NCBI RefSeq assembly: GCF_003206495.1
Contig: NZ_NKUF01000009.1
Span: 35,725-99,724, forward strand
Length of the DNA stretch: 64,000 bases
Direction: 5' to 3'
Source: Gluconacetobacter entanii
GTDB taxonomy: Bacteria; Pseudomonadota; Alphaproteobacteria; Acetobacterales; Acetobacteraceae
The position numbers and the translations under genes are program-made. Positions 1 to 7,078 of the stretch are shown here, piece by piece; within the stretch, counting starts at the first letter, position 1, and each line of letters begins with the position of its first letter. Below the pieces are notes generated by a model that saw only the letters and a program-made list of their open reading frames with translations, had not been told where the DNA came from and ran no database searches.

Positions 1-93
1 TGACGCACCCTTTTGCCCCATCCGCACGTTGGATAAGGTGAAAGCTGCACATTCAGCGATCATTGTTCGAATTTCAGGGAAATACTGCCAGGC

Positions 94-783
94 ATGACCA
101 CACATCCATCTGTTGATCCTGATCTTCCCGCCCGTATCGTGGTTGTCGAGGACGACGCGGGCATGCGTACCCTGATCGTGCGGGCGTTGCAGGGCGACGG
201 CTATCGCGTGCGCGGTGTGCAGGATGCATCGGAAATGTGGGACGCCCTGGTGGCGCAGCCTGCCGACCTGATCATCCTTGATGTCATGCTGCCCGGCACG
301 AACGGGCTGGACCTGTGCCGCGCCCTGCGCTCGGGCGAGGGGACGGTCCCGGCCGGGGGCGCGGATGTCAGCGAGGTCCCGATCATCATGGTCTCCGCCC
401 GGGGGGAGGAACTCGACCGTGTGCTGGGGCTTGAACTCGGCGCCGATGATTATGTGCCCAAGCCGTTCGGGCAGAAGGAACTGCTGGCGCGTGTGCGTGC
501 GGTCCTGCGCCGCCGTGAACTGACGGACCCGTCGGGGGCGGCGGTGGAGATTTCCGGTGCGGAGCACGACCTGCTGACCAGTTTTCTCGACAATCCGCAG
601 CGTGTGATCGGGCGTGACCGGCTGCTGGAACTGTCGCGCACGCGCCTGGGCGATGTGTCGGACCGCAGCGTGGACGTGCTCGTCAGCCGCCTGCGGCGCA
701 AGCTGGGCGCGGATGCCGACAACCTGATCCGCACCGTGCGCGGCATGGGCTATATCTTCACGTCCGAGGTGGAGCGTGTCTGA
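94..783 (+). CDS. OmpR-family two-component response regulator
   Basis: Cytoplasmic transcription regulator of 229 residues. The receiver domain spans about residues 13-138, with the acidic pocket E19-D20-D21, phospho-acceptor D63 (ILDVMLPG), S101 and K123. It has an insertion of roughly 12 residues rich in Gly/Ala at about 81-93. A winged-helix effector domain follows from about 150 to 226 and ends in the typical SRLRRKLG and RTVRGMGY motifs. The linker and first beta strands of the effector domain look missing: the receiver's RAVLRR runs almost directly into RELTDPSG. The partner is almost certainly the histidine kinase that starts 174 bp downstream; a structured repeat lies between them. 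The target genes cannot be told from sequence. Confidence 0.93.
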   Translation: MTTHPSVDPDLPARIVVVEDDAGMRTLIVRALQGDGYRVRGVQDASEMWDALVAQPADLIILDVMLPGTNGLDLCRALRSGEGTVPAGGADVSEVPIIMVSARGEELDRVLGLELGADDYVPKPFGQKELLARVRAVLRRRELTDPSGAAVEISGAEHDLLTSFLDNPQRVIGRDRLLELSRTRLGDVSDRSVDVLVSRLRRKLGADADNLIRTVRGMGYIFTSEVERV

Positions 784-809
784 AAAGACGGCCTCTCGAT
801 AAAACGAAT

Positions 810-890
810 AAAAGTTTTTGGGTGCCGGCTTTTTTCAAAAAAGGCGGTGTTCTTTGAAGCTTTTTGGAAAAAGCTTCACCAAAAACTTTT
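810..890 (+). repeat. Dispersed three-arm structured repeat, copy 1
   Basis: An 81-bp element between the response regulator and kinase genes. Outer arms aaaagtttttgg and ccaaaaactttt pair with each other. They enclose a GC-rich hairpin (gccggcttttttc / aaaaaaggcggt, one mismatch) and an AT-rich hairpin (gaagctttttgg / aaaaagcttc). The same plan recurs at 27107, 37195, 49927, 54204 and 55654. This copy interrupts what would otherwise be a simple two-gene operon. Confidence 0.85.
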
Positions 891-957
891 GAAAATTTGC
901 AGGATGTTTCTTGGGCGGGTTTTTGGAACAGTCTCCGGGTAATCGCGGCAGGCAGGC

Positions 958-2346
958 ATGAAAGAGGCCCTGTCCGACGCGCCCGCGTCGCGTCGCATCA
1001 CGCTCTGGCCGCGTGGACTGGTGTGGCGGGTGATGTTCGTCCTGCTTGCGGCGGTCGCGCTGGTGTTCGTTGGCAGTTCGGTCTTCTATGAGGAGGCCGA
1101 GACCTACACCATCGACGACGCGCAATTGGATCAGGTCAGCGAACGGCTGGTCATCGATGCGCGCGTGCTGGCGGCGACGCCCACATCGCAACGCATGGTG
1201 CTGGCGGCCATGCTGTCCACCCCCGACCTGACCATCGACTGGCGCACCAGCGCGCAGGAAGGCGTGGTCCGTCCCGAACCGGGGGCCCTGCGCGGCCTTC
1301 ATGAACGTGTGGCCGGCAGCGTGCCGGCGTTTCAGGGCGATGTGCTCAACCTTGCGGGCACGGTGACGGCCACATCCGACATCCGTGGCGTGCTGCGCCT
1401 GCCCGATGGCAGCTTCATGGGCTTCAGTGCGCCGGACCTGCTGCAGCCACATCATATGCGCCGGGGCATCGTCTCCGCCGCCGTGCTGGCCGGTGCGGTG
1501 CTGCTGGCGGCGGGCATGCTGGTGCGCGCGCTCAGCATGCCGCTGCGGGCACTGGCGCAGGTGGCCGATACGGTGGGTTCGGGCCGGTGGGTCCCGCTGG
1601 AGGACAAGGGCCCGCGGGAGGTCCGCTACCTCGCGCGCGCCATCAATGCGATGCAGGAGCGTATAGGCCGCCTGATCGCCGACCGGACGGAGGCTCTGGC
1701 CGCTGTGTCGCATGACCTGCGCACGCCACTGGCGCGCCTGCGGTTGCGGGCGGGGTTTCTGGAGGACGCGGCGGCGCAGGCGGAAATCGAGGCCGACGTG
1801 ACTGAGATGGAGGCCATGATTGCAGGCGTCCTCGCCTATCTGGCGGGGGAGAATGATCCCGAACCGGCGCGTTCGGTCAACCTTGCCTCCATCATCGCGA
1901 CGCGCGTGGATGATGATGCCGACCAGGGCAGGCCCGTCACCTATGAAGGACCACATCAGGCGCTGGCGGTGGTGCGGCCGCTGGCGATGAAGCGGGTGAT
2001 CGGCAACCTGATCGACAACGCCCTGAATTACGGGGGCAACGCGCATGTCGTGCTGCAGGTCGAGGCGCACAGCATCCGCATCCGGGTGGAGGATGACGGC
2101 CCCGGCCTGCCGGAGGCGGAGCTTTCGCGTGTTTCCACGCCGTTCTACCGCGTGGAGGGATCACGTTCGCGCGCCACCGGCGGCATGGGGCTGGGCCTTG
2201 CGATCGTCAATCGTGAAATCATGCGCGAGGGCGTGAGCCTGCGCCTCTATAACCGTGACAGTGGCGGCCTGTGCGCGGAAATCATCCTGCCGCGTGCGGG
2301 GCAGGGGACGTTGCCCGCAACCGAGCGCAAGGTGGCGGCGTCCTGA
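958..2346 (+). CDS. Sensor histidine kinase (HAMP-HisKA-HATPase)
   Basis: Inner-membrane sensor kinase of 462 residues. Membrane segment 1 is at about residues 22-42, followed by a periplasmic domain of about 125 residues, membrane segment 2 at about 170-190, a HAMP linker at about 190-240, and a HisKA dimerisation domain with phospho-acceptor H252 in AVSHDLRTPLARL. The ATPase domain has the N box NLIDNALNYGG, the G1 box VEDDGPGLPE and the G2 box GGMGLGLAIV. All catalytic boxes are intact, so it should autophosphorylate and pass phosphate to the regulator encoded just upstream. The region resembles EnvZ/RstB-type kinases, but the periplasmic domain shows no recognisable ligand fold, so the stimulus is unknown. 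Confidence 0.93.
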   Translation: MKEALSDAPASRRITLWPRGLVWRVMFVLLAAVALVFVGSSVFYEEAETYTIDDAQLDQVSERLVIDARVLAATPTSQRMVLAAMLSTPDLTIDWRTSAQEGVVRPEPGALRGLHERVAGSVPAFQGDVLNLAGTVTATSDIRGVLRLPDGSFMGFSAPDLLQPHHMRRGIVSAAVLAGAVLLAAGMLVRALSMPLRALAQVADTVGSGRWVPLEDKGPREVRYLARAINAMQERIGRLIADRTEALAAVSHDLRTPLARLRLRAGFLEDAAAQAEIEADVTEMEAMIAGVLAYLAGENDPEPARSVNLASIIATRVDDDADQGRPVTYEGPHQALAVVRPLAMKRVIGNLIDNALNYGGNAHVVLQVEAHSIRIRVEDDGPGLPEAELSRVSTPFYRVEGSRSRATGGMGLGLAIVNREIMREGVSLRLYNRDSGGLCAEIILPRAGQGTLPATERKVAAS

Positions 2347-2484
2347 CGTGACGGCACGCCCGGAGGGGATGCCGCGGCCTTTATCGTGTGACCGGGGGTT
2401 GTGCTGGCGTGGACCACGGTACATCTGGATGCTAACAGGACCAGAGATATCCGCCTTCCTCTATCTGTCGGGAAAGACCGCAGC

Positions 2485-3048
2485 ATGTTCATAGAAACCG
2501 AAGATACCCCCAATCCCGCCACCCTGAAGTTCCTGCCCGGGCGCGAGATCATGCCCAATGGCGCGACGGCGGACTTCATTGACGCGGATTCCGTGGCGGG
2601 CCGTTCCCGCCTGGCAGAGGTCCTGTTCGACCTTGAGGGCGTGTCACGGGTGTTTTTCGGTGGCGATTTCGTGGCCGTGACCAAGGCCGACGCCGTGGAC
2701 TGGGATGACCTGAAGCCGCAGGTGCTGTCCGCCATTGCCGACTATCTCGCCACCGGGCAGGCCCCGGTCGAGCAGGAAGCCGTGGTGGTGGAAGACGCGA
2801 TCGCGCCGGGGGACGAGGAAATCGTCAAGCAGATCAAGGAATTGCTGGATACGCGCGTGCGTCCGGCCGTGGCTGGCGATGGCGGCGACATCGTCTTTCG
2901 CGGCTATCGCGACGGGATCGTGCGCCTGACGATGCAGGGGGCGTGTTCGGGCTGCCCGTCATCGCGCGCGACGCTGAAGCATGGGGTGGAAAACATGCTG
3001 CGCCATTACGTCCCCGAAGTGGTATCGGTCGAACAGGTCGAAGCCTGA
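2485..3048 (+). CDS. nfu: NifU/Nfu-family iron-sulfur cluster carrier
   Basis: Protein of 187 residues with an N-terminal Nfu domain (about 1-88, starting MFIETEDTPNPATLKF) and a C-terminal NifU-like domain (about 110-185). The cluster-binding CxxC is at C154 and C157 (GACSGCPSS). Nfu proteins carry assembled [4Fe-4S] clusters to client enzymes in the cytoplasm; clients in this window could include SdhB, ThiC and CobG (inference). An upstream in-frame GTG at 2401 would add 28 unconserved residues. The ATG at 2485 is preferred because it begins the conserved domain and follows a ggaaag ribosome-binding site. It is the first gene of a closely packed set with rutE-like, tsaB and rimI. Confidence 0.93.
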   Translation: MFIETEDTPNPATLKFLPGREIMPNGATADFIDADSVAGRSRLAEVLFDLEGVSRVFFGGDFVAVTKADAVDWDDLKPQVLSAIADYLATGQAPVEQEAVVVEDAIAPGDEEIVKQIKELLDTRVRPAVAGDGGDIVFRGYRDGIVRLTMQGACSGCPSSRATLKHGVENMLRHYVPEVVSVEQVEA

Positions 3049-3070
3049 TACGCCGGGGTGGGAAAGTTTC

Positions 3071-3655
3071 ATGGTTCTTGATGATGCCGGGCTGGACATC
3101 CTGTTCCGTGCCGCGCGGACGCCCGCGGCATGGAACGAAAGTCCCGTAACGGAAGAGACGCTGCACCAGTTGTATGACCTGGTGCGGCTTGGGCCGACAT
3201 CGGGCAACTGCTGTCCCGCGCGATTCGTCTTCCTGCGCACGCATGACAGCCGCGAACGCCTGCGTCCCGCCCTGTCGGAAGGTAACGTCGCACGTGTGAT
3301 GAGCGCGCCGGTCACGGTAATCGTGGCGTGGGACCCGCTGTTTTTCGACCGTATGGATGTCCTCAACCCCGAACCGGGCGTGCGGTCGTGGTTCGCCGCC
3401 GATGTGGGCCTGGCGGAGGAGACGGCGATACGCAACAGCACGCTGCAGGGGGCGTACCTGATCATGGCGGCCCGTGCGCTGGGGCTGGATGCGCTGCCGA
3501 TGTCGGGGTTCGACGCCATGATGGTGGAGGAAACATTCCTGCATGCCCATGGCTGGCGGGCCAATTTCCTTGTCAACCTTGGTTACGCCGATCATGGGTT
3601 CGATACGCCGCGCGCGCCGCGCCTTGCTTTCGACGATGCCTGCGTGATGGCCTGA
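3071..3655 (+). CDS. RutE/HadB-type malonic semialdehyde reductase (nitroreductase fold)
   Basis: 194-residue flavin oxidoreductase of the nitroreductase superfamily. The family signature ARTPAAWNESPVTEE near the N terminus, the GPTSGNCCPARF loop and the LPMSGFD segment match the RutE/YdfG-associated branch, which reduces malonic semialdehyde to 3-hydroxypropionate with NAD(P)H. No other rut pyrimidine-degradation gene is nearby, so the physiological substrate is uncertain; family members also act on other small aldehydes or quinones. The ATG at 3071 follows a ggaaag ribosome-binding site by 4 bp. The gene sits 22 bp after nfu and ends 3 bp before tsaB, implying cotranscription. Confidence 0.85.
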   Translation: MVLDDAGLDILFRAARTPAAWNESPVTEETLHQLYDLVRLGPTSGNCCPARFVFLRTHDSRERLRPALSEGNVARVMSAPVTVIVAWDPLFFDRMDVLNPEPGVRSWFAADVGLAEETAIRNSTLQGAYLIMAARALGLDALPMSGFDAMMVEETFLHAHGWRANFLVNLGYADHGFDTPRAPRLAFDDACVMA

Positions 3656-3658
3656 CGC

Positions 3659-4390
3659 ATGCGGGTGCTGGTTCTGGATGGCGCGCAGGCCGGGGCACAG
3701 GCGCGTGCCATTGTAGCCTGCGTGCGCATCACGCCCGAAGGGTGCGTGACCGAACATCGGCACGAGGCCGAGGGACGCGGCGGGTCGGAAGGGTTTCCCC
3801 TGCTGGCGCGTGACCTGATGGCCGAATGTGGCTGGACCATGCCGATGCTGGACATGGTGGCCGTGGTGGTCGGGCCGGGATCGTTCACCGGCCTGCGTGC
3901 CTCCATTGCCTTTGCGCAGGGACTGGCGCTGGGGCTGGGATGTGAGGTCGTGGGGGTGACGACGGGCGAGGCCCTGGCCGATTCCCTGCGCGCGCAGGTC
4001 GCTGCGCCGGGGACGCGGATCCTGTGCTGCTCCGTTGCGCGGCGCGGCCGGGCCTTTGTCGAATCCATTCCGGCGCAGGCTGGACGGGGGGACGGGGAGG
4101 TCCGTGCCGTGATGCTCGATGATCCCGCCGCCCTGCCGTCTGGCCCGCTTCTGCTGGGCGGGAGTGCCGCTGCCGACGTGGCGGCCACCTGTGCGCGGGG
4201 ACGGGCGAATGTGACCATTGCCCCGCTGTCGCGGCCCGACGCCTGCGCCATTGCGCGCGCGGCACTGTTGCGGCGTGAGGGGGTGCTGGCGCCGCGTGCG
4301 GTGCTGCCACTGTATGTTGACCCGCCGGAGGCGAAGCTGCCCGCGGCGGGATTGCGCCCACCGCCGCGCAAGGCAGACGACAACGCATGA
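3659..4390 (+). CDS. tsaB: tRNA N6-adenosine threonylcarbamoyltransferase complex protein TsaB
   Basis: 243-residue ASKHA-fold protein. TsaB is the scaffold partner of TsaD in making N6-threonylcarbamoyladenosine at position 37 of ANN-decoding tRNAs. The N terminus MRVLVLDGA and the signature VVVGPGSFTGLRASIAFAQG (about residues 70-89) are diagnostic. The C-terminal half is less conserved, as usual in TsaB. It overlaps rimI by the ATGA of the two reading frames (4387-4390), and the tsaB-rimI pairing is a common bacterial arrangement that supports both calls. Confidence 0.93.
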   Translation: MRVLVLDGAQAGAQARAIVACVRITPEGCVTEHRHEAEGRGGSEGFPLLARDLMAECGWTMPMLDMVAVVVGPGSFTGLRASIAFAQGLALGLGCEVVGVTTGEALADSLRAQVAAPGTRILCCSVARRGRAFVESIPAQAGRGDGEVRAVMLDDPAALPSGPLLLGGSAAADVAATCARGRANVTIAPLSRPDACAIARAALLRREGVLAPRAVLPLYVDPPEAKLPAAGLRPPPRKADDNA

Positions 4391-4899
4391 ATGTCGCCAC
4401 GGGCCCGGTCGTGGCCGTGCCTGCCGCGATGGCGGACCTGCCGGCGCTGGCGCAGGTCCATGCGGCGTCCTTTGCCCCGGACCAGCAATGGGATGCCCCG
4501 GCGCTTGAAACCCTGTTGGCGATGCCCGGCGTGGCGCTGGGCGTGGCCGTGGCGCAGGACGGGGGACGGCAGGTGGTGGCCGGCTTCATCATGGTGCGCA
4601 CCGTCCTTGACGAAGCGGAAATCCTGACGCTTGCGGTCGATCCCGCATTCCGGCGGCGCGGACTGGCGCGTGCGCTGCTGTCATGGATGGTGGACATGGC
4701 GGCGGGGCAGGGGGCCGCGCGCCTGTTTCTGGAGGTGGGCGTGGACAACACCGCCGCGCTGGCCCTGTACCGTGATGCGGGCTTTGACGGGGTGGGGCGT
4801 CGGCGTGGCTATTACCCCGACGGGTCCGATGCGCAGGTCATGGCGCGCGACGTGATGCCCGCACGGGATGCGGAGTCGGGCGCATGGCCGACGTTATGA
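4387..4899 (+). CDS. rimI: Ribosomal-protein-alanine N-acetyltransferase RimI
   Basis: 170-residue GNAT acetyltransferase. The acetyl-CoA loop is visible as VDPAFRRRGLARALL (about residues 83-97), followed by the beta-bulge segment LFLEVGVDNTAALALYRDAGF that marks RimI-type enzymes. RimI acetylates the N-terminal alanine of ribosomal protein bS18; linkage to tsaB supports this over other GNAT roles. The start codon overlaps the tsaB stop. The last 6 bp overlap the convergent tusA-like gene on the other strand. Confidence 0.9.
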   Translation: MNVATGPVVAVPAAMADLPALAQVHAASFAPDQQWDAPALETLLAMPGVALGVAVAQDGGRQVVAGFIMVRTVLDEAEILTLAVDPAFRRRGLARALLSWMVDMAAGQGAARLFLEVGVDNTAALALYRDAGFDGVGRRRGYYPDGSDAQVMARDVMPARDAESGAWPTL

Positions 4900-5139
4900 C
4901 ATTTTTTTGATGATCAGCAGGACATGGGTCAGTCCGTCGTCCTGCGCCTCATGCATGGCGACTTCATGGCCGAGCAGCCTGACGCTGCGACTGACATTGT
5001 CCAGCGGTTCGTCACCACGCAGGCGCACCTGTAATCGTCCCCCCGGCGCAAGCCGGTCGAGTGCAAGTCGCGTGCGCACGAATGTCATGGGACAGACGTC
5101 GCGGGTGATATCTATTTCCTCAACATCAATACCGGGCAT
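4894..5139 (-). CDS. TusA/SirA-family sulfurtransferase-like protein
   Basis: Small cytoplasmic protein of 81 residues with the TusA/SirA two-layer fold. The N-terminal motif is DVCPMTFVRTRLALD, with the family's reactive cysteine at C16. The second proline of the classical CPxP motif is Thr here, as in the CPMT subgroup. TusA proteins relay persulfide sulfur in thiouridine or cofactor synthesis; for CPMT-type paralogues the partner is not defined, so the role is open. It converges with rimI (6-bp overlap) and is divergent from the MucR gene, with 90 bp between the start codons. Confidence 0.85.
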   Translation of the reverse strand: MPGIDVEEIDITRDVCPMTFVRTRLALDRLAPGGRLQVRLRGDEPLDNVSRSVRLLGHEVAMHEAQDDGLTHVLLIIKKMS

Positions 5140-5229
5140 GTTACCTGATATTCCTTCATGGGTATGGTTGCGGTCTTGTCCGGATTATTTATATAAGATG
5201 CATGTATTTCTACTGACAGGACCAAGTTG

Positions 5230-5646
5230 ATGGCTGACGAAACAGCGGATGTGGAATTGCGGGAACTGACCGCCGAAATCGTGTCCGCGTATGTTGCACG
5301 CAATACACTCGATGCCGAGACGCTGCCGGACCTGATTCATCAGGTATATGAAACGATGTCCTCGCTCGGCAAGGTCGAGGCCGTGCCTGAAAAGCCGGTT
5401 CCGGCGGTGCCGCTGAAAAAATCGGTCTTCCCCGATTACATCGTCTGCCTTGAGGACGGGAAGAAGCTGAAGATGCTCAAGCGTCACCTCAAGACGGCCT
5501 ATAACATGACGCCGGAAGAATATCGCGAACGCTGGGGCCTGCCGCACGATTATCCCATGGTCGCACCCAGCTACGCCAGCCACCGCTCCAAGCTTGCACG
5601 CAAGATCGGGCTGGGAACCAAGGATCGGGGCGCGGACCAGGCGTGA
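5230..5646 (+). CDS. MucR/Ros-family transcriptional regulator
   Basis: 138-residue alphaproteobacterial zinc-finger regulator. An N-terminal acidic oligomerisation region (residues 1-60) precedes the DNA-binding domain with CLEDGKKLKMLKRHLKT, YRERWGLP and YASHRSKLA. In the usual Ros finger the metal ligands are Cys-x2-Cys-His-His; here the second Cys is Asp (CLED). A Cys-Asp-His-His arrangement is known in this family, so metal binding is still plausible. MucR proteins bind AT-rich DNA and globally silence exopolysaccharide, motility and cell-cycle genes. The ATG at 5230 follows an aggacc-like site; an in-frame TTG at 5227 is less likely. Confidence 0.92.
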   Translation: MADETADVELRELTAEIVSAYVARNTLDAETLPDLIHQVYETMSSLGKVEAVPEKPVPAVPLKKSVFPDYIVCLEDGKKLKMLKRHLKTAYNMTPEEYRERWGLPHDYPMVAPSYASHRSKLARKIGLGTKDRGADQA

Positions 5647-5720
5647 AGGATGACGGTGTCGTTGGACAATCGATCTGATGATGGGCTACGCCTGTAACCA
5701 TGGCAGCAGGTAGTGATGTA

Positions 5721-6194
5721 ATGGAATCGCGCATCGGGCGCATGTGTATCGAGCGGGGCCTGAAAATGACGGGGCAGCGGCGTGTCATCGCACGCGTCCT
5801 GTCGGAAGCGCAGGACCATCCCGACGTGGAAGAGCTGTACCGGCGCGCAGCCCAGCTGGATTCGCGCATTTCGGTGGCCACGGTCTATCGCACCGTGCGT
5901 CTGCTGGAGGAAAAGGGCATCCTTGAACGCCGCGATTTTGGCGGTGGCCGTGCCCGTTACGAGGCGACCGAGGAAGGCGACCATTATCATCTGATCGATG
6001 TCGAGACCGGAAAGGTGATCGAGTTCGAGGACAGGGAGCATGCCGAACTGATCCGTCGCATTGCGCGTGACCTCGGCTTCGACCTCGTTTCCCACCGGCT
6101 GGAGCTTTTCGCGCGCAAGCGGCCTGCCGACGCCGGACAGGATACCGCCGCGCCGTCGCCGCCGGCACGCACGGGAGGCAGGTCAAAACGATGA
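5721..6194 (+). CDS. fur: Fur/Mur-family metal-responsive repressor
   Basis: 157-residue winged-helix metalloregulator. The DNA-binding half includes RGLKMTGQRRVIARVL and RISVATVYRTVRLLEEKG. The metal and dimer half includes EGDHYHLIDVETGKVIEFED. The CxxC zinc site of enterobacterial Fur is absent, as in alphaproteobacterial Fur/Mur, which may respond to manganese or iron. A likely target is feoAB at 34 kb (inference). An in-frame ATG at 5700 would add 7 residues but lacks a good ribosome-binding site; the ATG at 5721 matches the usual MERI-like family start. The stop overlaps the olsB start (ATGA), so the two are probably cotranscribed. Confidence 0.9.
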   Translation: MESRIGRMCIERGLKMTGQRRVIARVLSEAQDHPDVEELYRRAAQLDSRISVATVYRTVRLLEEKGILERRDFGGGRARYEATEEGDHYHLIDVETGKVIEFEDREHAELIRRIARDLGFDLVSHRLELFARKRPADAGQDTAAPSPPARTGGRSKR

Positions 6195-7036
6195 GCGCCG
6201 AGAAAATCATGCACTCCCTGTCCACGCTGGATCTGGAGCGCAACGGCTTTCCCGAACTGCGTGGCGGCAACCTCGGGGTGCGGATCGCCTGCACGGATGA
6301 GGAACGCGATGCAGCCCAGGCCCTGCGCTATCGCGTATTCTATGAAGAAATGGGCGCCCAGCCTGATGAACGGACGCGGCGGCTGCGGCGTGACATCGAC
6401 GAATTCGATGAATATGCCGACCACCTGCTGGTGATCGACCATGCGATTTCCTCTGGCGCGAAGGGGGTCGTGGGCACCTATCGCCTGATGCAGGGCGATG
6501 CGGCGCAGAAGCTGGGACGTTTCTATTCCTCGAATGAATATGACATCTCGCCGCTGACGGAATTTCCCGGCCGGTTGCTGGAGGTCGGGCGTTCCTGCGT
6601 GGATCAGGCCTATCGCGGGCGCGCGGCGATGCAGTTGCTGTGGCGCGGGATTGCGTCCTACATCTTCCTGCACCGTATCGACGTGCTGTTCGGTTGCGCC
6701 AGCCTGCCGGGGACGGATCCCGAACCGCTGAGCAACGAACTGACCTATCTCTACCACAACCACCTTGCCCCGCCCGCGCTGCGCGTGCGCGCGCTGCCTG
6801 AACGGCGGGTGGAAATGCTGCGCCGTGATCCGCAGGCGCTTGACCACCGGCGCTGCCTTGCCGGACTGCCGCCGCTGATCAAGGGATATCTGCGGCTGGG
6901 TGGGTATGTTGGCGATGGCGCGGTGATCGATACGCAGTTCAACACGACCGATGTTGCCGTGCTGGTCAAAAGCGAACTGCTGGCGGACAAGTATTACCGC
7001 CATTACGAACGTCGCCTGCGTGACGCCCTTGACTGA
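6191..7036 (+). CDS. olsB: L-ornithine N(alpha)-acyltransferase OlsB
   Basis: 281-residue acyltransferase of the GNAT-like fold. OlsB acylates the alpha-amino group of ornithine with 3-hydroxyacyl-ACP, the first step to ornithine lipids, which are phosphorus-free membrane lipids common in acetic acid bacteria. Diagnostic segments are ALRYRVFYEEMGA (about residues 43-55), DEFDEYADHLLVID, GRSCVDQAYRGRAAMQLLW and FGCASLPGTDP. The gene overlaps the Fur-type regulator by 4 bp. OlsA, which adds the second acyl chain, is not in the window. Confidence 0.9.
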   Translation: MSAEKIMHSLSTLDLERNGFPELRGGNLGVRIACTDEERDAAQALRYRVFYEEMGAQPDERTRRLRRDIDEFDEYADHLLVIDHAISSGAKGVVGTYRLMQGDAAQKLGRFYSSNEYDISPLTEFPGRLLEVGRSCVDQAYRGRAAMQLLWRGIASYIFLHRIDVLFGCASLPGTDPEPLSNELTYLYHNHLAPPALRVRALPERRVEMLRRDPQALDHRRCLAGLPPLIKGYLRLGGYVGDGAVIDTQFNTTDVAVLVKSELLADKYYRHYERRLRDALD

Positions 7037-7078
7037 CGCGCCGGGGCAGGGCGGTTTGCCATATATCCCTGCGCCGGA

